In this document: positions 8,718 through 16,997 of the stretch, one piece after another
Numbering within the stretch: the first letter of the stretch is position 1
How the letters are laid out: the number at the start of each line of letters is the position of its first letter
NCBI GenBank assembly: GCA_946403085.1
Contig: CAMIYM010000008.1
Location: 1 to 64,000 of the forward strand
DNA length: 64,000 bases
Direction: 5' to 3'
Source of the DNA: an uncultured Clostridia bacterium
GTDB lineage: Bacteria; Bacillota; Clostridia; Saccharofermentanales; Saccharofermentanaceae
Position numbers and translations under genes: made by a program
The notes under the pieces: generated by a model
What the model was told of the DNA's origin: nothing
The model's input: only the letters and a program-made list of their open reading frames with translations
Database searches by the model: none

Positions 8718-9559
8718 ATGCCGTCGACCTCCTCTTTGATCCTTCTGCCCTCATCGAGCAGATCACGGAGTCCGTCAAAGTCATCTTCAACAAGGGCCTT
8801 CCTGTACTTTGCAAGTTCCTCCTGAAGATGATCGATCTCGAAGATGAGATTATCCTTATTTTCGAGGAAGAGCTGTGTCCACATCGTGGGGTTAAGCCAT
8901 GCGACTCTTGTCATGTCCTTATAAGAACCGGCTGAGAATCCTTTGTGATTCCTTGAAGAAGGACTCTTGATATAAGCGTTGGATACAAGGTGTGCCATCT
9001 GGGATGTGAACGCGATCATCTTGTCATGCTCATCTGCATGTGAGAGATGGAAGCTTCCGAATCCACAGGGTGAGAGAAGATCCTTTACCCTGTCGAGCAG
9101 GAACATGTCATCAAAAACCGGCGGCACTACGACCATCGGTGCGCCGAAATACATATCACCTCTTGCATGTGTCATGCCTGAGAACTTTGTGCCAGCCATC
9201 GGGTGGCATCCGACAAAAAGAAAGCCGTTCTCTTTGGCGATCTGAAAGCCCTTTTCGCATACTAATCTCTTCGTGCCGCATGCATCGATAACCATGCCGT
9301 TCTTATTGAAGTGCTCTTTGTGATTCTCCATCCATTCGACCGTTGCTTCAGGATAGAGTGAGAGGATAACAAGATCACATGTTCCGAGATTCTCATCGTT
9401 AAGTTCGTCATCAATGATGCCCTGCATCTTGGCCATCTGCGTGATGCTCTTCGTACGGTTCCAACCGTATACGACAGCGTCCTTCTCGTTCTCTTTGTAA
9501 GCCTTTGCGAAAGAGGCACCGATAAGACCTAATCCGACTACACCTACTGTTATCTTCAT
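8714..9559 (-). CDS. tyrA: Prephenate dehydrogenase
   Basis: It oxidatively decarboxylates prephenate to 4-hydroxyphenylpyruvate for tyrosine synthesis. The N-terminal Rossmann motif is GVVGLGLIGASFAKA, and further family blocks are the HPMAGTKFSG catalytic segment with its conserved His and FTSQMAHLVSNAY. At 281 residues it lacks a C-terminal ACT domain, so Tyr inhibition, if present, would act elsewhere. SD AAGGAAG precedes the ATG. The gap to aroF contains a terminator-like hairpin. No prephenate dehydratase (pheA) is in the window. Confidence 0.92.
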   Translation of the reverse strand: MKITVGVVGLGLIGASFAKAYKENEKDAVVYGWNRTKSITQMAKMQGIIDDELNDENLGTCDLVILSLYPEATVEWMENHKEHFNKNGMVIDACGTKRLVCEKGFQIAKENGFLFVGCHPMAGTKFSGMTHARGDMYFGAPMVVVPPVFDDMFLLDRVKDLLSPCGFGSFHLSHADEHDKMIAFTSQMAHLVSNAYIKSPSSRNHKGFSAGSYKDMTRVAWLNPTMWTQLFLENKDNLIFEIDHLQEELAKYRKALVEDDFDGLRDLLDEGRRIKEEVDGI

Positions 9560-9598
9560 TTAAACTGCACTTCCTTTTCGAAAAATATGAAACTTAAT

Positions 9599-9627
9599 AT
9601 AAAAAGGCGCTGACATATCAGCGCCTT
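9599..9627 (-). terminator. Intra-operon hairpin between aroF and tyrA
   Basis: A perfect 10-bp stem (AAGGCGCTGA at 9604-9613, TCAGCGCCTT at 9618-9627) with a 4-nt loop is followed on the minus strand by TTTTT. It looks like an intrinsic terminator and probably lowers expression of tyrA and downstream genes relative to aroF, or it limits 3' decay of aroF mRNA. Confidence 0.75.
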
Positions 9628-9631
9628 AAGA

Positions 9632-10630
9632 TTACAAAATACTTCTTGCTTTGCTGATCGCTTCCATTACTCCGCCGAACTGCGCAGGAGTGAGCTGCTG
9701 TGCTGCATCAGAGAGCGCCTTCTCAGGATTGCAGTGCACTTCGATCTCGAGAGCATCCGCGCCTGATACAACTGCTGCCATTGACATAGGCTTGATGAGA
9801 TTTGACTTTCCGGTTGCATGTGAAGGGTCACCTACAACAGGAAGGTGTGAGATCTGCTTCAATACAGAGATTGCACTTACATCGAAAGTATTTCTTGTGT
9901 ATGTCTCGTATGTTCTGATGCCTCTCTCGCAAAGAACAACGTTAGGGTTGCCTTCGCTCATGATGTACTCAGCGCTCATGAGAAGCTCCTTGATCGTTGC
10001 GGAAAGACCTCTCTTCAAAAGGACCGGCTTGCCTGTCTTACCGAGTGCCTTGAGAAGGTCGAAGTTCTGCATGTTTCTCGCACCGACCTGAAGGAAATCT
10101 ACCTCTTCGAAAACAGGGATCTGCTCAGGGCTCATGATCTCGGAGCAGATGGGAAGACCTGTCTCCTTCTTAGCTTCGAGGAGAAGTCTGATGCCTTCCT
10201 CGTGAAGTCCCTGGAAGTCGTAAGGTGATGTTCTCGGCTTGAAAGCGCCGCCTCTGAGGATCGTAGCGCCGGCAGCCTTAACTGCTCTTGCAGCGTTCAT
10301 GATCTGCTCCTCGCTCTCGACTGAGCAGGGGCCTGCGATAACTGCGAAATTACCACCGCCGATCTTTACTCCTCCGATATCCACGATGGTATCTTCCGGA
10401 TGGAATTTTCTGTTAGCCTTCTTGAATGTCTCTGATACTCTTGTGACGTTCTCGATGATGTCCAGACCCTGGAGCATATCGATATCGACCTTTGATGTAT
10501 CACCGATGAGACCAAGAACCGTGCAATACTCACCCTTTGATTCGTTGACCTTAAGGCCCTTGTCCTCAAACCATGCGATGAGGCTTGTGATCTGTTCTCT
10601 TGTTGCTGTGTTCTTCAGTACTGCAATCAT
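9632..10630 (-). CDS. aroF: 3-deoxy-7-phosphoheptulonate (DAHP) synthase, type I-beta
   Basis: It condenses phosphoenolpyruvate and erythrose-4-phosphate, the first step of aromatic synthesis. The first ~70 residues ([13 protein letters not shown]...) are the ferredoxin-like regulatory domain of the Thermotoga-type enzyme, which in relatives binds Tyr or Phe. The barrel has [49 protein letters not shown] and [10 protein letters not shown] set the start at the ATG at 10630 because AAGGAG lies 9 bases upstream; a longer frame to 10675 has no SD. It is the first structural gene of the operon, behind a Phe/Tyr leader peptide and terminator. Confidence 0.95.
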   Translation of the reverse strand: MIAVLKNTATREQITSLIAWFEDKGLKVNESKGEYCTVLGLIGDTSKVDIDMLQGLDIIENVTRVSETFKKANRKFHPEDTIVDIGGVKIGGGNFAVIAGPCSVESEEQIMNAARAVKAAGATILRGGAFKPRTSPYDFQGLHEEGIRLLLEAKKETGLPICSEIMSPEQIPVFEEVDFLQVGARNMQNFDLLKALGKTGKPVLLKRGLSATIKELLMSAEYIMSEGNPNVVLCERGIRTYETYTRNTFDVSAISVLKQISHLPVVGDPSHATGKSNLIKPMSMAAVVSGADALEIEVHCNPEKALSDAAQQLTPAQFGGVMEAISKARSIL

Positions 10631-10689
10631 GTTCTTTATCTCCTTTTTAAGGTCTTTTTTGACCCTTATAATCATCTGCTTTGATCTAA

Positions 10690-10730
10690 CAAAAAACGCT
10701 GCCGGGTTCTTGCGTACCCCTGCAGCGTTG
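10690..10730 (-). terminator. Attenuator terminator of the aro operon leader
   Basis: AACGCTGC and GCAGCGTT (10695-10702 and 10722-10729) form a perfect 8-bp stem with inner GGGT/ACCC pairing, followed on the minus strand by six T. It lies between the leader peptide and aroF. CGCTAGC at 10759-10765 could pair with the first arm (one bulge) and act as antiterminator; this alternative pairing is inferred. Confidence 0.85.
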
Positions 10731-10775
10731 TATAAGTCAATTCAATGTTCCTTTTTGGCGCTAGCAAAAGTCGCT

Positions 10776-10838
10776 TTAGTTCGTCTCCCTAAAGTAGTAA
10801 TAGTAGCTATACGCATAAAAGAAAACCGCAGTCTTCAT
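10776..10838 (-). CDS. Phe/Tyr-rich leader peptide of the aro operon
   Basis: This is a 20-codon frame: MKTAVFFYAYSYYYYFRETN and a TAA stop. Residues 6-16 contain three Phe and six Tyr. AGGAG sits 8 bases before the ATG. A sigma-A-like promoter lies just upstream and a terminator follows about 46 nt after the stop codon, before aroF. This is the classical arrangement for transcription attenuation: when charged tRNA-Tyr or tRNA-Phe is scarce, the ribosome stalls in the run and the terminator does not form. CTTTAG (10789-10794) and CTAAAG (10774-10779) form a hairpin over the last codons that a stalled ribosome would disrupt. The peptide has no predicted function beyond its codons. Confidence 0.88.
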   Translation of the reverse strand: MKTAVFFYAYSYYYYFRETN

Positions 10839-10867
10839 AAGGAATCTCCTAATTCAAAACTGCGGTT

Positions 10868-10896
10868 ATTAAATCACACCTTTTTGCATATTGCAA
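10868..10896 (-). promoter_or_regulatory. Promoter of the aro operon
   Basis: On the minus strand TTGCAA (10891-10896), a 17-bp spacer and TTTAAT (10868-10873) resemble a sigma-A promoter. The expected start near 10861 lies 23 bases before the leader-peptide ATG. It begins only about 25 bp after the carD stop codon, with no terminator seen between them. Confidence 0.6.
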
Positions 10897-10920
10897 TAAC
10901 TAATACCAATTAAATAGGTT

Positions 10921-11442
10921 TTACGCAAAATCTTCCAATCCGGTCTTCTCCTGGATCATGTAGGCGACTCCGTCCGGTTCCATGTCGAGGGCTACAGCGA
11001 TCTCATTATTCATCCTGTTCCTCGCATCGATCAGAGCTCTCTCGTCCTGCGCATTCAGATGCTTGCCTTCCTTGGCGAGCTTCTCTGCATGCCTGTTGAT
11101 CAGATAGATCAGACCTACTATGTCTTCCCTGCTGCCGTTGACGATGATATCCGTAAATGTAGCCTTACGCTCGTTACGGTCCTCGATCCAGCTGCAGTTA
11201 TCGATGGGGAGCTTATCGATCAGAGCGATGGCCTCTTTCTTGGATGCGACCGGTCTGATCCTGCTCACCTGGGCTTCGTTATCGTAAGGCACGTAAACGT
11301 ATTGGGATCTCGTAACAAAGAGAGGCTTGAGAACATAGTATTTCTGCGGTTTCTCTTTGAAAAAACTTATGTCTTTGATGTCGTCTATCTGGCATACGCC
11401 ACTTCCGCCGTAAACGATGTTGTCACCGATCTTAAAGCCCAT
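10921..11442 (-). CDS. CarD-family transcriptional regulator
   Basis: The N-terminal ~60 residues (FKIGDNIVYGGSGVCQIDDI, then YYVLKPLF and YVPYDN) match the CarD/CdnL/TRCF RNA-polymerase interacting domain, which binds the beta subunit. The C-terminal part is helical, as in CdnL, and would contact promoter DNA upstream of -10. The length (173 residues) fits. In relatives these proteins stabilise open complexes at rRNA and other promoters. An AT-rich upstream stretch has TTTACA and TATAAA-like elements. The gene ends directly before the aro leader promoter; co-transcription of the two is possible. Confidence 0.88.
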   Translation of the reverse strand: MGFKIGDNIVYGGSGVCQIDDIKDISFFKEKPQKYYVLKPLFVTRSQYVYVPYDNEAQVSRIRPVASKKEAIALIDKLPIDNCSWIEDRNERKATFTDIIVNGSREDIVGLIYLINRHAEKLAKEGKHLNAQDERALIDARNRMNNEIAVALDMEPDGVAYMIQEKTGLEDFA

Positions 11443-11656
11443 ACGAACCTGCCTTTCTTAGATTTCTAAAAAAATATTTATAAAATTCGCGAAAAAGTAT
11501 TTGTAAAAAACTAATTATGGTATATACTACAAGATTTATTTTAGCATGGTCATGTCAAGTGTGGGGTAGACAAATTCGACAAAAAACGCTCTATTTCGGG
11601 CAGTTTGTTTGACTTTGCCCCACATTTGCCGTAATTGAAAAGTTGTGAGCAATGAC

Positions 11657-11689
11657 TTTTCGGGCCGTTTTTCCGGCTAAGCCCGAAAA
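11657..11689. repeat. Inverted repeat in the carD-ppk2 gap
   Basis: TTTTCGGGC (11657-11665) and GCCCGAAAA (11681-11689) are perfect inverted copies. The gap from 11443 to 11794 otherwise holds only the carD promoter region and the ppk2 terminator; I see no gene in it. Confidence 0.6.
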
Positions 11690-11715
11690 CCGCCCTGAAC
11701 GGACACCGTAAAACA

Positions 11716-11763
11716 ATAAAAATTCCGGCTGGAATTCAGTCTTAGCCTGAACTCCGGCCGGAA
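11716..11763 (-). terminator. Terminator of the PPK2 gene
   Basis: A 15-bp stem with two G-U pairs (11723-11737 with 11749-11763) and an 11-nt loop is followed by five T on the minus strand, 31 bp after the PPK2 stop codon. Confidence 0.85.
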
Positions 11764-11794
11764 GTGATCCCATTATTATAAAGTCCTGTAAGTA

Positions 11795-13282
11795 TCAGTC
11801 CTTCTTGTCCTTATCGCACGCTTCCTTGATGCGGTCGATAACGATCTCAAGCGCCTTGATACGGGCATACTTCTTATCGACAGACTCCAGGATGTACCAT
11901 GGTGCGAACTCTGTGGATGTCTTCTTGATCATCTCATCTATCGCCGTCTCGTACTTGTCCCACTTCTCGCGGTTACGCCAGTCCTCATCAGTGATCTTCC
12001 ACTGCTTCTCGGGATTTGCCTGACGCTCCTTGAAGCGCTTTAGCTGCGTCTTCTTATCGATCTGTACCCAGAACTTGATTACGACTGCGCCCCAGTCAGT
12101 GAGTTCCTTCTCGAACTCGTTGATCTCGTTATAAGCTCTCTGCCAGTCGTTCTCCGAGCAGAATCCTTCGATACGCTCGACCATTACTCTACCGTACCAG
12201 GTGCGGTCGAAGATCGCGATATGACCGGTCCTCGGAAGCCTTGTCCAGAATCTCCACAGGAAGTGTCTTGCCTTCTCGTGCGGCTCAGGACTTGCGATAG
12301 GAAGCACCTCATATCCTCTCGGATCAAGAGCCCCTGTTATACGCTTGATATTGCCGCCCTTTCCGGCAGCATCCCATCCTTCGTATGCGATGATGACAGG
12401 TATCTTCTTTCTGTAAAGCTTGTTATGCAGTTCTCTTAATTCATCCTGAAGCTTGTCTAACTTCTCCTCATACTCTTCATCAGTAAGAGTCTTATCCTTC
12501 AGATCAACTTCCTTAAGGAGCGGTGTCTTCTTAAGAGGGAAAACATTCTGCAGGATGGGCGAAGCAAGATTCTTGTTCTTCAGTGCCGTCTCGATCCCCT
12601 GGTTCAGGAATTCAAGGACCTGGAGTTCAGCGAACTTCTTATCCTTACTGTCGATTATGTACCAGGGTGCTGTGGGATTGTTCGTATCCTTCAGATACTG
12701 GTCGTAAACTTCAAGGCAGTCATCGTAATGCTTATTCTCGTAAAGGTCGCCCTTGTCCACGCGCCACTTTGTGTCTTTGTCATCCAAGAGCTTCTCGAGT
12801 CTTTCCTTCTGCTCCTTCTTTCCGATCTGGAAGAAGAACTTCATTACGAGGTAGCCGTTATCCACAAGCGTCCTCTCGGTCTTGTTGATCGAGTCGATCC
12901 TCTCTTCGTATTCCTTGTCGCTTAGGAGATCCTCCATTCTCTCGTCGGTGATCTCTTCCATCCAGTATGTATCGTAGAAGGCGAACTTGCCCTTCTCCGG
13001 GATTTCTTTTATGTATCTGTAAAGGAAAGGATATCTTAAGTCTTCCTTGCTGGGCTTCGGGAAAGTCTTGACCCTGAAAAATCTCGGATCGATATTCTTT
13101 ATGACCTTGCCGAGAACGCTGCCCTTACCTGCCGCGCCCCAGCCCTCGAAAATAACCATTACGGGGAGCCCGGCATCCTTTATCTTCATCTGAGCGGCAA
13201 AAAGCTTGCTTCTTTCTTCTTCAAGTCTTTTAGCAAACTCTTCCTCTTCCGGCTTTTCCAACTTCACAAAATCCTTAAGCAT
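11795..13282 (-). CDS. Tandem-domain polyphosphate kinase 2 (polyphosphate:AMP phosphotransferase)
   Basis: Two PPK2 domains are in tandem. The first has Walker A GWGAAGKGS and the second GWDAAGKGG, each followed by a lid and a Walker B (FYDTYW in the first, IFDRTWYGRVMVER in the second). The two-domain layout is that of class II PPK2, which phosphorylates AMP to ADP with polyphosphate. The second domain keeps the fuller Walker B and is probably the active one. I place the start at MLKDFVK because GGAGG lies five bases upstream; the frame is open further to 13321 without an SD. A strong terminator follows. Confidence 0.9.
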   Translation of the reverse strand: MLKDFVKLEKPEEEEFAKRLEEERSKLFAAQMKIKDAGLPVMVIFEGWGAAGKGSVLGKVIKNIDPRFFRVKTFPKPSKEDLRYPFLYRYIKEIPEKGKFAFYDTYWMEEITDERMEDLLSDKEYEERIDSINKTERTLVDNGYLVMKFFFQIGKKEQKERLEKLLDDKDTKWRVDKGDLYENKHYDDCLEVYDQYLKDTNNPTAPWYIIDSKDKKFAELQVLEFLNQGIETALKNKNLASPILQNVFPLKKTPLLKEVDLKDKTLTDEEYEEKLDKLQDELRELHNKLYRKKIPVIIAYEGWDAAGKGGNIKRITGALDPRGYEVLPIASPEPHEKARHFLWRFWTRLPRTGHIAIFDRTWYGRVMVERIEGFCSENDWQRAYNEINEFEKELTDWGAVVIKFWVQIDKKTQLKRFKERQANPEKQWKITDEDWRNREKWDKYETAIDEMIKKTSTEFAPWYILESVDKKYARIKALEIVIDRIKEACDKDKKD

Positions 13283-13416
13283 AAGAGCCTCCGTTTCCGC
13301 TGGCCCCAAGAACGGGCGCATTATCCTTGTTCTTTAACTATAAGAACTGCCGCAAATAAATGTAAGTCGGTATTTGCACGCTTTTCGGAGAACTTGATTG
13401 TGCATTCGGTTAGGAC

Positions 13417-13445
13417 AATAAAAAGAGACGCGAAAAGCGCCTCTT
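13417..13445 (-). terminator. Terminator of the 50-residue gene
   Basis: AAGAG-A-CGC and GCG-C-CTCTT form a stem with one mismatch and a short loop (13423-13445). The minus strand continues with a T-run. It lies about 31 bp after the small gene's stop codon. Confidence 0.65.
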
Positions 13446-13475
13446 CAAGTAAGTTCTATGGATTATAAATCGGGA

Positions 13476-13628
13476 TCAGAATCTGATCTCTTCGATCAGG
13501 GTCTCGAAGTCGACTTTGTCGAGCTCAAACTCTTCGCTCATCGTTTCCGCACTCATCGGATAGAGCGGAGTGATTACGCTATGCCTGCTTTCTTCATTTT
13601 TTTCGTGAGAAATTGATAAATCCTGCAT
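13476..13628 (-). CDS. Small acidic protein, 50 residues, unknown
   Basis: The frame starts MQDLSISHEKNEES and ends with a strongly acidic segment (EEFELDKVDFETLIEEIRF), then TGA. AGAGGTGATC, a near-perfect SD, lies just before the ATG, and separate terminators stand on both sides, so it appears to be an independent transcription unit between nrdD and ppk2. There is no signal peptide, membrane helix or cysteine. I recognise no family. Evidence for expression is only the SD, the codon structure and the flanking terminators. Confidence 0.65.
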   Translation of the reverse strand: MQDLSISHEKNEESRHSVITPLYPMSAETMSEEFELDKVDFETLIEEIRF

Positions 13629-13740
13629 AACAGATCACCTCTATGTTGTTTATCGTATTCTACTACTAATCTTCGAAAATCAATCAAGTATTTTTTCAAA
13701 AGTAATACAAACATAATATTACAGATTTCAAAAACCCATA

Positions 13741-13777
13741 AAAAAGCTCCCGCCTTTTACGGACGGGAGCCTTTTTA
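13741..13777. terminator. Terminator after nrdD
   Basis: GCTCCCG pairs with CGGGAGC inside 13747-13771, with A-runs before and T-runs after, so it can work in both directions. It ends the nrdG-nrdD operon. Confidence 0.85.
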
Positions 13778-13810
13778 CTTATAACACCAAACCTTAAGCC
13801 GATATGAAAC

Positions 13811-16219
13811 TTAAGCTTTTATACCTTTGCATTCGTTGACATACTGTCTGATGGGGCCGACATCGGTGTACTTCTTAACGCCGTCTCCGTCAGGGATTAC
13901 GAGAACCGGTACGTTAACGATATCGAACTGTCTTGCGAGCTCTGAGTCATCGTCAGCGTAGATAAGCTCATAATCGAAGCGCTGCTCATCGAACATTGCC
14001 TTAACTGCCTTGCACTTTGCACATGTGTGTGTTGTGAAGAGCATCGGCTTTGTTACCTGACCGTCTGCAGGAGCTGCAACGAGCTCGGGAAGTTCCTTCT
14101 CTTCAGCCTTTGTAACAGTAACTGTAGCTGTTCTGGGCTTTAAGCTGGAGTTGCAGATATCGTATGTCTTTCTGTCCTTGAACTCCTGGAGCTTACCGTC
14201 ATTCCAGTTCTTTACCGGACGGTAGTAACCTGTGATACGGCTGTATGTCTCTGTAGGTCCGCCGCAGACAGGGCAAGCCTTGACTTCACCGGGCAGATAT
14301 CCGTGAGCTGCGCAGATGGAGTATGTAGGAGACATTGTGTAGTAAGGCAGTCTGTAGTTCTCAGCGATCTTTCTTACGAGAGATGCTGCAGCCTTCCAGT
14401 CAGGGAGACGCTCGCCTAAGAAAGCGTGGAATACAGTACCTGATGTATAGAGAGTCTGGAGATTATCCTGAACATCCAATGCATCGAAGATGTCTGATGT
14501 GTAGCCGACAGGAAGATGTGAGCTGTTGGTGTAGTAGTATACGCCGGAAGCATCGTCTGCTGTGATGATGTCAGGGTACTTAGCTTTGTCGTGCTTAGCA
14601 AGACGGTAAGCTGTGGACTCTGCAGGTGTAGCCTCGAGGTTATAGAGGTCACCGTACTTCTCCTGATATTCAGAGAGCTTCTCTCTCATGTGGTTGAGAA
14701 CGTCAGCAGCGAACTTCTGTGTCTCTTCGTGAGTAAGATCCTTTCTGATCCATCTTGCGTTAAGACCAGCTTCGTTCATACCGACAAGACCGATCGTGGA
14801 GAAGTGGTTGTTGAATGTTCCGAGGTAGTGCTTTGTATAAGGATAGAGACCCTCATCGAGAAGCTTTGTAATCGTGTTTCTCTTGATCTTGAGTGATCTT
14901 GCGGAAACATCCATGAGGTGGTCGAGTCTCTTATAGAAATCTTCCTCATCAGCAGCGAGGTAAGCGATACGGGGAATGTTGATCGTAACAACACCAACAG
15001 AACCTGTTGACTCACCTGAACCGAAGAAACCGCCGGACTTCTTACGGAGTTCACGGAGATCGAGACGGAGTCTGCAGCACATGGAACGTACATCGGAAGG
15101 CTCCATGTCGGAGTTGATGTAGTTGGAGAAGTAAGGAATACCGTACTTAGCTGCCATCTCGAAAAGAAGCTTGTTGTTCTCTGTCTCAGACCAGTCGAAG
15201 TCTCTTGTGATGGAGTATGTAGGGATAGGATACTGGAAGCCACGGCCGTTAGCATCACCCTCGATCATGATCTCGATGAATGCCTTGTTAACCATGTCCA
15301 TCTCGGCCTTACAATCCTTGTACTTGAAGTCCATCTCTTTGCCGCCGACGATACAGTTCTGCTCTGCCAAGTCATTCGGTACTGTCCAGTCAAGAGTGAT
15401 GTTTGTGAACGGGCTCTGTGTACCCCATCTTGAAGGTGTGTTTACACCATAGATGAAGGACTGGATGTCCTGCTTAACCTGCTTGTAGCTTAAGTTATCA
15501 ACCTTTACGAAAGGTGCAAGATATGTATCGAAAGAGGAGAAAGCCTGAGCGCCTGCCCACTCGTTCTGCATGATGCCGAGGAAGTTGACCATCTGGTTGC
15601 AAAGTGTGGAGAGGTGCTTTGCAGGAGCAGATGTGATCTTGCCTACGATGCCGCCCAAGCCTTCCTGGATGAGCTGCTTTAATGACCAGCCTGCGCAGTA
15701 ACCTGTGAGCATGGAGAGGTCGTGAATATGGATATCGGCATTTCTGTGAGCGTCTGCGATCTCTTTGTCGTAGATCTCAGAAAGCCAGTAGTTAGCTGTG
15801 ATAGCGCCGGAGTTGGAGAGAATGAGACCGCCTACGGAATATGTAACTGTGGAGTTCTCTTTAACACGCCAGTCTTCAACTTTTACATAGCTGTCAACGA
15901 GGCTCTTATAGTTCAAGAGAGCTGAATTCATGTTACGGATCTTTTCGCGCTGGGCACGGTAAAGGATGTAAGCCTTAGCTACATCGTCATAACCCATCTT
16001 CTGAAGCGTAACCTCGACGCTGTCCTGTACGGACTCGACGTCAACCTTGCCGTCGACTGCCTTCTTCTCACAGTCTGAAACTGCATTCAAAGCGAGCATA
16101 TCGATGATCTGCGAATTATACTCCCTGTTCTGTGCAACGAAAGCCTTCTCAATGGCTCCCGAGATTTTGCTTAAGTCGAAGTCTACGACTTTGCCGTCTC
16201 TCTTAACGATTTGATACAT
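13811..16219 (-). CDS. nrdD: Anaerobic ribonucleoside-triphosphate reductase fused to a glutaredoxin-like domain
   Basis: This class III enzyme reduces NTPs to dNTPs without oxygen, using a glycyl radical. Residues 1-90 are an ATP-cone (MYQIVKRDGKVVDFDLSKIS). The central barrel follows, then a zinc site (CAAHGYLPGEVKACPVCGG) and the glycyl radical region RITGYYRPVKNWNDG. At 802 residues it is about 90 longer than usual: the extension (from about 720) is a glutaredoxin/NrdH-like fold with TTHTCAKC and NVPVLVIP. This suggests that the reductant is a built-in redox domain and not formate (inference from the thioredoxin/NrdH-dependent NrdD subtype). It lies 10 bp after nrdG, the operon being under two NrdR boxes. 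Confidence 0.95.
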   Translation of the reverse strand: MYQIVKRDGKVVDFDLSKISGAIEKAFVAQNREYNSQIIDMLALNAVSDCEKKAVDGKVDVESVQDSVEVTLQKMGYDDVAKAYILYRAQREKIRNMNSALLNYKSLVDSYVKVEDWRVKENSTVTYSVGGLILSNSGAITANYWLSEIYDKEIADAHRNADIHIHDLSMLTGYCAGWSLKQLIQEGLGGIVGKITSAPAKHLSTLCNQMVNFLGIMQNEWAGAQAFSSFDTYLAPFVKVDNLSYKQVKQDIQSFIYGVNTPSRWGTQSPFTNITLDWTVPNDLAEQNCIVGGKEMDFKYKDCKAEMDMVNKAFIEIMIEGDANGRGFQYPIPTYSITRDFDWSETENNKLLFEMAAKYGIPYFSNYINSDMEPSDVRSMCCRLRLDLRELRKKSGGFFGSGESTGSVGVVTINIPRIAYLAADEEDFYKRLDHLMDVSARSLKIKRNTITKLLDEGLYPYTKHYLGTFNNHFSTIGLVGMNEAGLNARWIRKDLTHEETQKFAADVLNHMREKLSEYQEKYGDLYNLEATPAESTAYRLAKHDKAKYPDIITADDASGVYYYTNSSHLPVGYTSDIFDALDVQDNLQTLYTSGTVFHAFLGERLPDWKAAASLVRKIAENYRLPYYTMSPTYSICAAHGYLPGEVKACPVCGGPTETYSRITGYYRPVKNWNDGKLQEFKDRKTYDICNSSLKPRTATVTVTKAEEKELPELVAAPADGQVTKPMLFTTHTCAKCKAVKAMFDEQRFDYELIYADDDSELARQFDIVNVPVLVIPDGDGVKKYTDVGPIRQYVNECKGIKA

Positions 16220-16229
16220 GTTCCTCTCC

Positions 16230-16928
16230 TTAACTCTCTCCGCGTATCTTTGCCTGCGGTATTATTTGTTTTGCATTCTCCAAAGCCTTTTCCAATTCAT
16301 CGTGCGGCATCTCGGTAAGCCCTTCACCGTTCAGGAGGTTTCCCGAATCGACGAAGCTTTGCAGGAAGTACTTCTCAGATCCTTCCACTTGCCCCGCGAT
16401 CTTTCCGAAATCATCTGCGGTGTGCAAAGGCGATACCACTGTCGTCCTGAACTCGTATGCGACCCCGCTTTCCTGTATCACCCTGATGCTTCTCTTAATG
16501 AGTTCGACATCGAAGTCTTTGATACCTACAGTCTCTGCATACTTCTCAAAGGTGTTCTTGAGGTCCATCGCCACGTAATCTACGTTGCCTTCGGCGAGGA
16601 TCTTCTCCAGCCTGTCAGGGAACGTGCCGTTGGTATCAAGCTTTACCTTGTAACCCATCGACTTGATCTTTGCGATAAACTCACCAATGTCAGAATGCAG
16701 AAGCGGTTCGCCGCCGGTTATGGCAACCCCGTCAAGGATCCCCTGACGCTTTTTAAGGAAAGCGAATAATTCCTCCTCGCTGATCCTGTAGTCGTCCGGC
16801 GGATTGAATACCAGTGCCGGGTTGTGGCAGAAAGGGCATCTTAAGTTGCAGCCGACGGTAAATACCGTACAAGCCACGGTCCCGGGGAAATCCAAAAGAG
16901 TCAGCTTCTGAAGTCCGCCTAAGATCAT
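16230..16928 (-). CDS. nrdG: Anaerobic ribonucleotide reductase activating protein (radical SAM)
   Basis: It generates the glycyl radical on NrdD with a 4Fe-4S cluster and S-adenosylmethionine. The cluster motif CNLRCPFC gives C27, C31 and C34. GGLQKLTLLDFPG, TGGEPLL and KLDTNG are typical of this NrdG/PflA-like family. I choose the ATG at 16928 because GAGG lies 8 bases upstream; an in-frame TTG at 16934 is too close to that SD. It is the first gene of the nrdG-nrdD operon. Confidence 0.93.
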   Translation of the reverse strand: MILGGLQKLTLLDFPGTVACTVFTVGCNLRCPFCHNPALVFNPPDDYRISEEELFAFLKKRQGILDGVAITGGEPLLHSDIGEFIAKIKSMGYKVKLDTNGTFPDRLEKILAEGNVDYVAMDLKNTFEKYAETVGIKDFDVELIKRSIRVIQESGVAYEFRTTVVSPLHTADDFGKIAGQVEGSEKYFLQSFVDSGNLLNGEGLTEMPHDELEKALENAKQIIPQAKIRGES

Positions 16929-16997
16929 GCCCAATACCTCGCTTCTAAATTGAAAAATAGGTGCGAATGCGCTTCGTTTCTCTCAAAACGCTCTTAC

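Noticed and set aside
13629..13740. Promoter for the 50-residue gene (TTGATT with TAGAAT)
   Set aside because: The spacing is 15 or 19 bp, so I cannot support it.
16926..16934. TTG start of nrdG at 16934
   Set aside because: Only two bases lie between the SD and TTG; the ATG six bases later has normal spacing.
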